Part shown: piece by piece, positions 38,399-50,265 of the stretch
How the letters are laid out: each line of letters starts with the position of its first letter
How positions within the stretch are numbered: position 1 is the stretch's first letter
Assembly: GCF_034190915.1 (NCBI RefSeq)
Contig: NW_026947489.1
Coordinates: 54,622,001 to 54,686,000, forward strand
Direction: 5' to 3'
Origin: Cavia porcellus
Lineage: Eukaryota > Chordata > Mammalia > Rodentia > Caviidae
DNA length: 64,000 nt
The notes under the pieces: model-generated
The model's input: the letters and a program-made list of their open reading frames with translations, nothing else
Databases searched by the model: none
Told to the model about the DNA's origin: nothing
Position numbers and translations under genes: made by a program

Positions 38399-41300
38399 TT
38401 CTACCCCACGCTCCCTCCCTTTGACAGCTCTGACAGGTTTGCTTTGAGGAGAGGTGTTGTGAAGTTAATTTAACATCCACAGGTCGTCCAGAGGAGACAC
38501 ATCTCTGTCACCACTGACATTCACTAGCCCGGTAGCTGCTGCTGAAGAGATCGGGGGACCTCTGGGAACAACAGAAGGGCACTCCTGTCCTTCTGGGTGT
38601 CTGCGAAAGCATAGGGGTTCACGAGATCCCAGCAGTCATTTATTCCCATCATCCTATTTTATGAAGACTATATAAAATCTTCCAGAAAATTTTAAAGCCT
38701 CAGAGAAAAACTTATTTAACTTAAAGTCTTCAGTTAAAACTTGTATTTCTACTAATATAAATGGATAGTCATACAATATGTGTATTTTTAAGATCTATGT
38801 TACAATATATGTTATGTAATTTTAATTTTTCTTAACAAGCAGACAATACTCTGGGAGTCAGAAAGGTTCCTGTTTCAGGGCCTTTTGGTTTGTGGAAATC
38901 CATCTTAGTTCCCTCAACCATCTTTGCTTATCCTAATAAAATATGCATACACATTCACAAGAAATGTTGCAACCATCAACAAGTGATCAGAGGTTAACTT
39001 TTTGCAGGCTCATGTTTTTACTTGCTTGCCCATTCATGCAAATACTGCCATAATAGGCATCCCCACACACACACCCTTCTGAGCAAAGGATGGAGACCCA
39101 AGGCTGCAAAGCCGCCTTGAGCTCCTGGCTTAGAAATCAGTTCTCTCAGCACTATCCTGACATTATTAATGGCCCTGATGTACAAATGCAGGATAAAATA
39201 GAATTAAAATCCAAAGTTAATTTCAAGCTCCATTAGAAATTAAAGGTGTTGGGAAAGAAATCAATATTTGCCTGGTGCAAAATGACTAAATTCAAAACAA
39301 TTAATTCTATTATTTTGTAACTTCTGAAAACTATAAAGGACACTCAAACTAAAAAGTTGCAGCACTCACACATACACACAACATGGGACTAGAAATAATG
39401 AGAATGAATTCCGGAAGCAGCATGCAAAAATCCATTTTATTACTTTATAGCCCCACCATGTAGTACACACTCTAAAAAGTATCTTAAAATAAGGCAAATT
39501 CTTCTGTAAAATTTGTGGCTATTTCCAGCAATTAGCAGTACTCCATTGTAAATCTGGGAGGATTTAAAGACCAGCAACAGGGCAAAAAAGTAAAAATAAT
39601 TTATTTAAATAGAATAAATAGATCCATTTCCTTCATTTTAATTTTTCTTTTTTCTAACGTTTTATGTAATGCAATAGATTACCAAACAAATGACTTTAAA
39701 ACACTGTAGTCCCAGCCAGTATAAAGTGTTTTGCAACTTGTAAGAGTTGTAGGTCATCAAAGACATAAAACTAACCCTCAGTAAAAGCTTTTTCATGTCA
39801 GAATCTCTGCAGTTTTCTGCAAAGTCTTTTGGGGGAAGTCTGAATTGACAAATGGATGTTTTGCAGGTCCAGAAAGATCAGAGTCAAATGGGTCTGAATC
39901 ATACCTTACGATGGGAATATATCACCTGTTTCCTTCCCTTGTCAAGAAGGAGTAACAAGGGAAAAGTCTCTAAATCACCTCTCGTGACAGCTGATTGGGG
40001 TGAATGGTGGTAAAAGATAAGCTGAGACCAAACCAGTTCTCAGCTGAGGAAAGGTCCTGAGCCTTCTAGTTGAATCTTCCTCTCTTTATGACAAAAAGAG
40101 CAGACATGATTAAGGAGTAATAGCCACAGAAGGCAGTGAGTGAGATACTAAACCTATTGTAGACTTATCAGGGAGCATGCTTAGAACAATCATTGGCAAA
40201 AGACTCATGTCCTTTAAGGTTCTAAATTTTGACACATTCTTCCAATGACCTTCCAAAGGTCAATTTCTTGACCTCACTGATCTTATTAAAATGGCATCTT
40301 TTAAAATTCTATGGGCCCCACTTTCTTTGAAGATGTCACTTGTCTGACCTAATGAGGTACAGCTGGGTTTGGAGGGGGCAGTATGTGGTTCACTGGCCTC
40401 TACCCACTGCTTTTGTGGTCCCCCATCTGCTGACAAAAATTTGGTAGACCAAGTTGATTTTCAGCTCTTGTAACTTCCTCCACATTTCTGTCCTTCCTGG
40501 GATGCTTTAAAGGAGAATGCATGCTAGACTATGATAGACTGAGGTCTCAGCCCCCACTTTGTCATTTATTGTGGGTGTAGTCCATGGCGACTGGGCCTTG
40601 TTGGTCCTCACTTTCTTCTCCAGCATTACTTTGCAGGCTTCTTTTTAAGCTTTTATAAAAATGTATGCAAAATAGATATTTCTTACTGGGCATAGAGTAG
40701 GTCCTCCAGAGCCATGTCCTCTGATGGGTTGGAGGGCACCTGTTTCCTGGGTTTCCCTAGAACTGCACATTCTCTCCCCATTTCTCCTCTCAGGCTTTCT
40801 CTTGGGAAAGTACCCCATGCCTAACATCAGCCCTTGCCATTGGCCCTAGTTCAAGTGAGTAAAACTCATAGTAATGAATGGAAAATTAGAATCCTGGGGC
40901 ATGGAGATGGGGTAGGAATGGGAGTAATGTTTAAAATTGTGAATCCTTTTCAACATTGTTTTATGAACACAGTCAGTTAATCTGAAGATATCATTCCTCC
41001 TTGCTTACCTCTTCTAATGCCAGCCAACACCTCCGTGTGGCTTCTGTCATCCCTGGCTTTCCTCAGTCACCTTCATGTTGGCAAATTGAGAGATATTTGC
41101 ATAGGTGGGGCATTTATTTTTACATGCTGATTTTTCTTTCTTACAACTTTCTTTGTTTTCCATGATTCAACAGCTTTCCATTTGACTTGTGTTTGGCTCA
41201 AGGCTTTGCTTCTCAAATTCTTTGCGTAGCTTCACCTTTTAACAGTGGTGACTACACCTGTCATTGACATTTCCTTTCATGATATAGACTGCCTCTAACT

Positions 41301-41475
41301 GCTCATAGCCGTAGCTTTACTTTTTAATTATAAGATGAACATCCCTTCATTTGTACAGCTACTCGAAAGTATTCTGTTGTACCCATTAAATGTATAACGG
41401 CCAATGGTAACCAGCACCTAGTAGAATAATCTCTAGACTCTACACATTGAGTTTCTATAAAAATCTAAGTATACT
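38399..41475. other. Unclassified intron
   Basis: About 3 kb without a supported exon or assignable transposon. A GC-richer block at 38400-38640 (CCGGTAGCTGCTGCTGAAGAG) and another at 40330-40850 were examined on both strands. Neither gave a domain or a splice-flanked frame. Confidence 0.4.
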
Positions 41476-42090
41476 GAAGCTCAACATACCCTTCCCTATC
41501 CCATCTGCCCTACAGTTCCTCCCCCCGGTATTTCCTACAAAGGAGCTGGTATGTTACCAATCGTTTAGAAAACTCCCTTTCTAATCAGTCACCAAGTCAT
41601 CTGGCTCTATCTCAGCGATCCTCTACAGCCCATCTTTCTGTCCAGGGCTTTAGCTCAATGCAAGCTCCTAGCATCTGAGCAGCTTCAGGAACCTCCCAAT
41701 TTCTGATTTGAGAACCTTCAATTTATCCTCTCTGCATCCGCAAAAGTAAAAACTTGATGCCATCCCTTCCCAGCTTAAAATCTCAATAAATCTCCAAAGT
41801 TGAGAATATAAAATTTAAATACACTAATCTCAAAAAATCTTCAGCAACCTAGTTCCTGGCTCTGCCCACACAGTTGCCTCGCCCAAGGCACCCTTTGTTT
41901 TAGATACTATAAGCATGTTTCGATGCTTTCTACAAGCTTTTTATGGAACGCAATTCTTCTTCTCCCTTTTATAGTTAATTAGTTTTGACACATCCTTTAT
42001 TCATTACTCAGCTCAAGTCATTTATTGCAGGAAACATTTTGCTATCCCAAATCAATTCTCTGTTCTCCCACAGCATGCTGGGCAGACCTT
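41476..42090 (+). repeat. L2 LINE fragment
   Basis: Pyrimidine-rich clauses follow L2 order: GTTCCTGGCTCTGCCCACACAG, GTTGCCTCGCCCAAGGCACCC, then TTATTCATTACTCAGCTCAAGTCATTTATTGCAGGAAAC. The last matches 'catccttcaggtctcagctcaaatgtcacttcctcaggga'. Confidence 0.65.
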
Positions 42091-42650
42091 GTCAGAGAAA
42101 GAGCAATACAGAGTTACCAGAAACTTTTCTGATGACATCAGAAACATATTAGTTGACTTCATACTGTCACAGAAATTAGTGAGACAGGAGCTAGAGTTCC
42201 ATTAGATGATAATGAAAGAGACCACAAAATGAAGCCTGGAAACCCAAAATAGAGACTGCTAAATGATGACACTCCAGAGACCTTACAAAAAACATCAGGC
42301 AGGTGTGCTTTTGCTATCTAGACTTTCCCAAACATAATCAGGCAAGCCACTGGCTCAAGGAAGTAAGGAGCCTATATGAGCACTGTGTGAACACTGCATA
42401 GATTAAACCCTAAAAAGCATCTGTGTTTGTGATAATTTGCTTATAGAATTACCTGAGCTCCTGACTAAACTCCTTTAAGGCCCTCAGATGCACAGCCCTT
42501 ATGAGCATCTCCCACCCCTTACTCCTGGCTGTGGGAACTTTACTTCCTTACCTTTATAGCTTTATTTTCTTGCCTTTTTATCTTTTCACTTGTGTCTCCT
42601 ATACCCTTTGTCCACAGTTTAATTCTTAGTCCCCATGGGACATGACGCCT
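42091..42650. other. Possible ERV LTR (unassigned)
   Basis: The stretch ends with ACTCCTGGCTGTGGGAACTTTAC, CTTTTTATCTTTTCACTTGTGTCTCC, CTTTGTCCACAGTTTAATTCTTAGTCCCCATGGGACATGACG. This resembles the R-U5 end of a class I or II LTR. The start is unclear and no internal region was found. The call is a weak texture match. Confidence 0.3.
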
Positions 42651-45008
42651 GTATTCCAATATCAAAACTAAGTCACAGGATAGGACTAATGCATTAGACT
42701 TTGCACACATGCTTGTTATATGATGAATATGAACTCCATACATACCTCGCCTGGAACCATCAAGCTAGATATTGCTATAATTTTTTGCTAAAAGAAAAAA
42801 TACCTTGTGTTAGACTAAAGTTCTACACTTGTGTTTTTCTGCTTCTCCCCTTTGTGCTTTTTCTAATCTATATCAAATAAGGGAGGGTAGATTAAGTAGA
42901 GTTATATTTCAAATTCTTTGATAAAAAGGGAATTCAGGGCCTGTAATGGTTCTTACCAATTGTACTTTAAACTGGTTTATATCTATTTGTCAAATGGTGG
43001 ACTAGGCTCACAATTAAAGAAGTTTCAGGGAAAGAAAGACTCTCTTCTTGTTTTCTTGTTTGTACAGATCTCCCCAAATATAAGGTTTAATCCTTTTATG
43101 GTGTCTGGAATGTGCATCAAGGTTTTTCTCTGTAGATCATTTGATCTAATAATATAAGAAATTCCTAAGTTCCTGGGAACCTAAGGGAAGAGGACTTTGA
43201 ACTTCAGTGCTGAATTTAGATACCACCTTTGAATCCACCAATCCTGCATTTACTGGAATTTTCTTTTGTTTTTTTCTGTGTTCACTAAACTGGCATCATT
43301 TAAACTGTAGCTTGAGGATCTCTTGAGTAATTCTATAAAGGGGCACAGACTCCTGGGCATCATTAAAGTTCCTAGGGATCTGAATTTTTATGCACATACT
43401 AGAAGATGCTCTTAAATGACTGAGTGGGTAGGACATGAGTTTACCTGCTGTCCTATCCACCTAGTCAGAAAGTGGAGCTTCTCTGGGTTTCTCCTTATTC
43501 TAAGTCTTTTTTTTTTACGTTGACTCAAGTTCACCACATTTTTGAGTGCTGAATGCCATCTTTAGTGTCCCTTTACTAAGCAAAATCACTACCTTTAGCC
43601 CCTTTGTCCTTCAAAATCATGTTCAGCTGTGCCCCAAGTGGGCTGTCCATTACCTACTTACCTTCTCCTCTAGGTTTTAGGATGCAGGACATGGCCCACG
43701 ACTGGATATCTGCAGAACAAGCTTCTTCCTGGGGGTTCTCACCCCTACCACTGGACAGCAGACCAGTGATACCCAGGAGAGTTTAAGCTCTGCATCTTTT
43801 ACACCAGATTCTTTGATAGCTGGGTTGAATATATGTGTGCGATTACTAAAAATAGTGTCAGGAAAAGAAGTTCTCTGAAAGTATAGTTACAACTGATAAT
43901 ACAGAAGAGATTTTTTAAAAATTTCCCCAACATTTCATTTAACAAACTATAAGTGGTATACTTAAATGTTGAAATATTAATTTATAACTCTCAAGAAGTA
44001 TAGTCACCGTTACACAACTTATAGAAATGTAGTTGATTAGTACATCATAGCATCAATGTCACAAAATTTTATTTATTGCAGCAGTTATTTTCTAATTTTA
44101 TATCTCATAAGTAAGTATCCCTACAACATTCTCACAGTTAAAAATAAAAGGAGTAGAGGAAGCACTGTTTCCCATGGTCCAAAAACCAGGCCATGTGAAA
44201 GGTGGCCCATTCCGACTGTGAGCATAGGCAGCTGCTGCGATCACTTGTAAAAGTCCTTTGTACTTCTTTACCCCTCTAGCAACACTTTTTATTTGAGTGA
44301 CAAAGGATCAGTACGTTTAGTTCATGATGAATACGAACTTCTCCCGTTTGAACCTGCCCAGGTCTTTTGCCTCTTGTTCTATACTTCATACACTATTTAC
44401 ACGTGATCCCAGAAGCAGAATTCATAAAGTAATGATTTCACTATGAAATTCAACCTTCCTTCCAGAAAAGAGTTCTTTCTTCCTCATGCTGGCTTCTTCT
44501 TTTTAATGAAAAGGCTAATTATTCCTTCACACAACATTTTTTTTGCATTTTGTAATAAAACTAGGAAGTAATTTAGTAACATTCTAATAGTAAGTTAATG
44601 AGTTTTATCCAAGAGTTAATATCACATTTTTTATGTTCACATAATGTTTCCCAACTAAGCCCATTTGATTTAAAAAAAAAAAAACTTTCATAAGCAGGAT
44701 GAGAAAACGGAAGGTTTAAAACAGACTCACGTCCCCCGCAGTGCTTAATAGAAGTATTTATCAGCACTAGATCATACTTAGCATGCACACGGAAAGCTCT
44801 TTCCAAGGTGGCGGGGGTCAGGGACAGATCACTTGGTAGGTAGCAGAAAATCTTTTCTGTCTTATGTTCACGCTGTGTTCATTGTCCTTGGATAAGACCT
44901 ATCCTATTTTCTCTGACCTGCTCTGAACAAAAGAGAGTTCCTGTGAGTGCTTTGTGTAGCAGGAGGTGTGGATGCCAGTGCAAATCCCAGTGAGATTTGC
45001 TTAGTTAT
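42651..45008. other. Unclassified intron
   Basis: No exon or clear repeat in about 2.4 kb. Small open frames near 43.6 and 44.1 kb lack domains. Confidence 0.4.
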
Positions 45009-45010
45009 TT

Positions 45011-45186
45011 GCACTCCTGAGAACTGAACCTAGGGTCTTTCAACTGAGATACATCCTTTTCTATTTTATTTTTTGTTTTGCTTTGTTTTGAGACAAAGTC
45101 TCATTGAGTTTCCTGGCTGGGCTCAGATTCATACTCCTGTCCCCATGAAGCTGGGACTATACAGGTGTGCCTCACCACAGTCTGCC
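45011..45186 (-). repeat. MEN-type (B1-dID) composite SINE, antisense
   Basis: A reversed ID half (GAGAACTGAACCTAGGGTCTTTCAACTGAGATACATCC) is followed by a T-rich linker and a reversed 7SL half (TTGAGACAAAGTCTCATTGAG, TGGCTGGGCTCAGATTCATACTCC, AGCTGGGACTATACAGGTGTGCCTCACCACAG). The order ID-linker-7SL in reverse is the squirrel MEN structure. Confidence 0.88.
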
Positions 45187-46255
45187 ATTTATTTATTTTT
45201 AGGCAGTCAATAACCTCTTAATTTATGGTCTAAATTATCCTATGGAAGCATGAGAACAGACTTATTACCATGGTGAATGCTAAATAAAATACAAACTGAG
45301 CAAATACTTACTGGAAGAAATAATATGAATTGGATGAGAAACAAAATACAGGACAGGATACCACTTGTGAAGTAATCCTGTGCTTAAATGTAGGGCCAGG
45401 GCCGTGACCCCAACAGGCAGGGGCTCATGAGCAGCTGCTACTGATGCGTACAAATATCCAAACTACTTTTGTGCATCAGTTCTCTTGAGATACTTTTCTG
45501 GCAGTTACCAAGGAATACTGTTCTTGATAGCGAGGACTCCAAAATATCTCTTCCATGTACAAATCTCTAAATGTAACTATTTGTATTGTTAACATATAAA
45601 AAGTGCACATATAAATATCAACTGTCTATACAATGAACTAAACTTAGCACGCATTGTCTATACAAACCAATGTCATGGTTTTGGCTTTTATTTGGGTCAT
45701 CTACAGCTCCAATCACTGGGCTTGAGATGAACCCCAGAATCTGTCTATATTCAACTTTCATTCAAGGATATTTCTTGCAAAAATAAATAAAAATTTTTTA
45801 AAAGTCGAAAATTTTTCATGAGTATCACCGAGTTTTTTCATATATTAGTTTATTTATAGTCATTAATCATTGGGAAAGATCAAAATCTTTATTCTCATTT
45901 AAAGAACCATACTTTGAATTTAAATCAAAATTGATCATCACCTTCTAGAGAACAATATTTTTAACTTAAATATGCCCAGACCTTAGTGAATAAGTCTACT
46001 TATAAAATTATACAACAAGAATAATTAGACAGAGATCCAAAGATCTAAAAATGCTTTTTTATTGAAGCATAATTTTGAATTTAAGAAATAGGAGATATTA
46101 GAATACTTATTGATATATGTATGTAAAATAAATGATAACCTAATATCATAGTGAGGAACTACTAGAATCAAGAAACAGTATTCTATTATTGGACACAGAA
46201 ATCATGAAACTCTCACCCACTATTATAAAAAATAAATAAAAGTAAAATAAGGATA
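45187..46255. other. Unclassified AT-rich intron
   Basis: No exon seen. It is strongly AT-rich with some A-rich runs. Confidence 0.4.
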
Positions 46256-46725
46256 GCTGGATTAAATATAAATTTTTAAAAAGCATAAAATTCTGGAAAA
46301 TATAATGTTGAATGAGCTAAACTCAGCACATAAGATTAAATACCATATGATATCTGTAATTTGAGTGATACAAAGAAAGTTATAAAGGATGGATAGAAGG
46401 TGGCAGGGGGGCAGGTCTCTTGCAGTAGAGAAGTGGTCCAAGGGAACAAGGGAAGGGGTGAGAAGGAGGAAGGAGAAATAAGAAAAATCAAGATGTGCCA
46501 AGTACAAAAACCTAGTAGCCCCAATTACTGTGAACTCTACATGCCATAACATGAGGTAAGAATAAAGAATAGGGTCAGGGAAGCTGGGGAAAGGAGCAGG
46601 GAAAAAGAAAGGACTTAAAAAATAGGCTCTATCATATTTCTTTCCCATTCCCCAAGATAAGTATAAACTATATGAACTGCAAATATGTACCAATAAAATT
46701 GAAAATTTTTTAAAAATTCTATATC
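46256..46725 (+). mobile_element. L1 3' end, sense
   Basis: AATATAATGTTGAATGAGCTAAACTCAGCACATAAGATTAAATACCATATGATATCTGTAATTTG is the end-of-ORF2 phrase 'aatgaaataagccagtcacaaaaagacaaatac ... tatgatcccacttat'. It is followed by the purine-rich 3'UTR and a final ATATGTACCAATAAAATTGAAAA. The minus-strand open frame of 143 codons across it is a by-product of the purine-rich UTR, not a gene. Confidence 0.75.
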
Positions 46726-47980
46726 CTAATTTTAACAGTGGTTTTAATGCATGGTAAGATTATAGGTTATTTTCTGTACTTTTTATGTATTATCATAATG
46801 AAATCAGAAAACGTCTATTATTTTTGTGACAAATGTTTGCCTTATTTTCATTATAAAATGTGAAGGCAAGAACAGGTGAAGTAGAAAAACATCCGATTTT
46901 AAATACTATTGTATTTTAAATCTCTAATCATATTTAAAGATCTATGTATTGTCCTACTACTCACCTGGATTGTGCACCTAAACATGGAGACTGTATTGTT
47001 TCCCCCTCTATCCTTTTCCCCTAAAACAATCAATGTGTGGCAAACAAGTGATAGATAAAAATGTGTAGTGTTATTATGTTACTTTCCTTCTCTGAGGACC
47101 ATTTTACTTACCTACAAAATAAACCTAAGGTTCTCTTTTTTGCTCTTCTATGGGTGGCTTTAAGACTGAAGTCACACAGTAGGTGTTGGCAGGAATGCAT
47201 CCCCTGTGTGTGAAGGAACCGCATCAGCCACTCTGATGACATTCAAGACAATCATGTCAGCAACTGAGTCCCCATCCTCATACACAGTCCAAGGCAGTGC
47301 CAGGAGGCAGAGAGTACAAGGGGCTCACCCCCGGCGGCCCCTTTTCACTTTAGAGACCACCCACCCTCCCAGGACCCTGGACCCTCTCACCAGACAGGAT
47401 ATTATCAGCCAATGAACACGGTGCTGGGTCTTCCTGTTTTTGCGGGTGCTCCTGAAGTCCCACTGCACTTGCTTGGTCTTTGAGGACTAAACACCAGCTT
47501 CCTGCCTCAGAAGCAGGGAGTGCTTTGGTAGTTGGGATCTTGACTCAAATCAGCTGGGACTCAGTGAAAACTCCACAGATCTACTCAAGGAAATGCTGTA
47601 TCTGTTTGACTTTTAAAAAAATTTTAAATGTTTTCCAATGTTACATGTGAAAAAAAAAAGAAAAAAAAGCCAATGATAGTAGGTTCCCATGATCATTCTA
47701 ATAACCTATTATCATGGCATATTAGGCGCTAAGAACAATACAAGATGAATACATTTCTTTATACAGACTTTTAAGTTGAGAGTAATTTTTGACAAGTGAA
47801 AGTATAGGTCATATTTTAAAATACCTGTTATATACATATATAAATAGATACATGAAATTAGATTGCGCATTTTATTTTAATTTCATATTTTATGTATATA
47901 AAATAGATACATACTCATATACATACATATATGTGAATTTTTAAGATGTTAGTTTAAGATCTAAAACATTTCAGTCTACT
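46726..47980. other. Unclassified intron with a GC-rich block
   Basis: The block 47180-47560 is clearly GC-richer than its surroundings and keeps CpG (CCCCCGGCGGCCCC). It contains a small open frame of about 69 codons with no domain. It may be an LTR or an exon-like fossil; nothing decides it. An A/T-rich tract with TATACATATATAAATAGATACATG follows at 47825-47935. Confidence 0.35.
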
Positions 47981-47984
47981 TTCA

Positions 47985-48200
47985 AAAATGCACTGCAAGT
48001 GCTGATAAATTTGATGTGTTTAAATAAAAATATATTGTGCTAAGAGATAAGCTGCCATTAATCCCTTTGAAAATACTCCCCTCACTTTGAATGTACTTCT
48101 CCCATTTTTCTTTCAGCTTTCTGAAGCAGTTCTGGAATTTCTCTTTCATCAATGCCTTTATAAGGTTTAAAAAATGCACAAATTCACTTGCTAAATGCAT
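47985..48200 (-). pseudogene. Mariner-like transposase C-terminal tail (fossil)
   Basis: Read on the minus strand it gives a run of about 72 residues containing KEKFQNCFRKLKEKWEKYIQ and SEGSIFKG. This follows the tail found in many mariner-family transposases (F..CF..WK.RW.KCI...G.YFEG), with the tyrosine of YF and the conserved Trp and Cys already changed. No DDD/E catalytic core or terminal inverted repeats were found nearby. An ERVL LTR sits about 40 bp upstream in the transposase's reading direction and may have interrupted the element. Confidence 0.55.
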
Positions 48201-48241
48201 CCTACAGAAAGGCAGGCACTTGGAAACATATGCTGCGTCCT

Positions 48242-48752
48242 TGTATTACTTAGGGTTCACTAGAGGAATAGAAAGAGACACATATGGATATATGGGATAT
48301 ATATGTGGGTGGTATACAAAAGGTTTATAAAGTAGGATTTCAGTGTCTGCCTTAGAGTCAGGGTGGAAGATTGCAAAGAGCTCTCTGTGCTGTGTGCTGT
48401 GGAGCTGGAGACCAAGCCAAGCTCTGGAGCTCGCTGCAGAGTCTGGTACAAGTCTGTATCACAAAGTCAAATGACTTCCACTATGAAGCTGAAGAGTCTG
48501 GGCTAGAAACCCTGATACAGATATCTAAAGGTGAGAGTGAAGACTGGAGCTCCTGTGAAGAAGCAAAAGTAAGCTTTTCTTCTTTTTTCTCTTTTTATTC
48601 CATCTAGGCCACCAGCCCTCTGGGATGGTGGCACCACATCCAAGATGGGTCTTACCTCTTCAGTAACCCATCATCCAGTCACTCACAGAACTGGATTAAA
48701 CTGATCCACTAAGCATTTCTTGTTCAAATTGTCACCATAACTAACATTCACA
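48242..48752 (-). mobile_element. ERVL-type solo LTR, antisense, perfect 5-bp target duplication
   Basis: On the + strand it runs from TGTATTACTTAGGGTTCACTAGAGGAATAG to CACCATAACTAACATTCACA, i.e. TG...CA ends over 511 bp. The five bases on each side are identical: GTCCT at 48237-48241 and at 48753-48757. The reversed phrase TTCACTAGAGGAATAG corresponds to the ERVL LTR end 'cctctagagaaccctgacta'. No gag, pol or primer-binding-site remnants exist, so this is a solo LTR left by recombination. Confidence 0.85.
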
Positions 48753-49194
48753 GTCCTCATCCACCTTATTCATGGGTCTGACACTATGGAACTTCTGGCT
48801 CTTCCGCAACATCAAAATGACCATGAAAAATGAACATTTCAAATCAACTGAGGCCCTTGAGGCATCCATGAGAAAGCTGCCTACACACATACACGCAGAC
48901 TCATATACATAAACACAATTTTTAAACTATCTAGCATATATTCGTTAGAAATCTTGAAATCTATTTTAATCAGAATTCGCAGACTGACCCCAGCCATGGG
49001 GAGGAATATTGTTCAGTGGAATGCTTAGAATAGCACTAGGTTAATTAGATCGAGATTCTTAGAAAGTGAGATCTGAAACAAAAGAATTAGTATGCTACAT
49101 AATAGAAGTGAGAAACTCTTAAGATCCATGAGAACTTATCCATATGGAATATCCAGAAAGCAACTAAATGTTTTCCAGTGTTAATGGAACCAAA

Positions 49195-49211
49195 CCTAAC
49201 CCTAACCCTAA
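49195..49211. repeat. Short telomere-like CCCTAA repeat
   Basis: CCTAACCCTAACCCTAA, just under three units. Probably chance or a short interstitial telomeric tract. Confidence 0.5.
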
Positions 49212-49428
49212 ATCCATCTTTGCCACCCTCTGAGCCTACAGCCCACAGTCAAACCAGGAGTGAGCTCTACTCTCACTGATTCCCTCCTTTGCTATCTGTC
49301 TGATTCCAACAGCACAGTCCTTTGCCTGTGTTTGTAGCTGTCTCCAGCCAGGGCTGCCTGCTTTCACCTGCACCATGCCTCTCCTCCCATCAGCCAGTGA
49401 CCTGTGGAAATGTCTTTCTTATGCTCAT

Positions 49429-49769
49429 TGTCTTAGTTACTTTTTACTAGCTGCTGAGGAAAATACCTGATGCTCAAAGTTGGGAAAGGAAAAGTTTATT
49501 TCTTATAGTTTTTGAGGTTTCAGTCCATACTCAGTTGATTCCAAGGCAGGGTGGCATGGCGGGCCACAGTTCATGGCAGCTGCAAACAGCAAGAGGGAAA
49601 CCAGTAAGTAAGAGAGACACAACTTCTTCCTGTCATTACATTGTATGCTGGATCCACCTCTAGGCTGGTGTAGCAATGACACCATCAATCCAAGCTCTAG
49701 ACAATGAACCAATCGCAAACACACAATGCAAGGCATGAGGCCTGTGGGCCACCAACATAAACCATGACA
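49429..49769 (-). mobile_element. MaLR-type solo LTR, antisense
   Basis: TGTCTTAGTTACTTTTTACTAGCTGCTGAGG start, AGTTTATTTCTTATAGTTTTTGAGG, TTTCAGTCCATACTCAGTTGATTCCAAGGCAGGGTGGC, GATCCACCTCTAGGCTGGTGTAG, and a final GGGCCACCAACATAAACCATGACA. On the minus strand it starts TGTCATGGTTTATG. Flanking 5-mers (CTCAT and CACAC) do not match. It lies next to L2-like sequence that resumes on its right side. Confidence 0.78.
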
Positions 49770-49799
49770 CACACAGAAGTGGCCCTCAAGACCTTAAAC

Positions 49800-50265
49800 C
49801 ATACTTCTCTGATCTTGCCTTCTGTTGCCCTTGTTATATTATCTGCTCACTCAGCTTCTCTCTCCCCTTTACTCCACTGGATCCCTTGAACACAGTGGAT
49901 ATGAATTCACCCCTCACCGCCAGTGCTTTCGCTGCACCCCAAATGCACCTCCCTGCATGGCATGCCACAGCATCATCAGTCCTGTCAGATGGTACCTTCT
50001 CATCAAGACCTTTCCCAGCCATGATTAAAACTGTGATCACCTCCACCAGCTCATTTTATCTTCCGCATCTGCCTTATTGTTTTCACAGCATTTACCACTT
50101 TCGAATATACTATCTACAGACTTATTTATCTGCTTTATTTCCTCTCTCAGACAATCACAATTCTGATTATATGAGGCCAGGGCTTTTCACTTGTGAGGTT
50201 GTGGTTGTATCCCTCATACCTAACACAGTGACCACCATAAATACTTGTTAGCCAAAATAAAATCA
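49800..50265 (+). repeat. L2 LINE 3' part
   Basis: L2 phrases are in order: CTCTCTCCCCTTTACTCCACTGGATCCCTTGAAC, TCATTTTATCTTCCGCATCTGCC, TTATTTATCTGCTTTATTTCCTCTCTCAGA, and a tail ATACCTAACACAGTGACCACCATAAATACTTGTTAG. The tail is the equivalent of 'cctagcacagtgcctggcac ... caataaatacttgttg'. Confidence 0.75.

Noticed and set aside
46262..46693. Longest open frame in the window (143 codons, minus strand)
   Set aside because: It lies opposite the purine-rich 3'UTR of a sense L1. Its composition (F, S, P, L-rich) reflects pyrimidine bias and there is no domain.
49192..49216. Considered as evidence of a chromosome end or fusion
   Set aside because: Under three units of telomeric repeat in single-copy-looking intron is too little.
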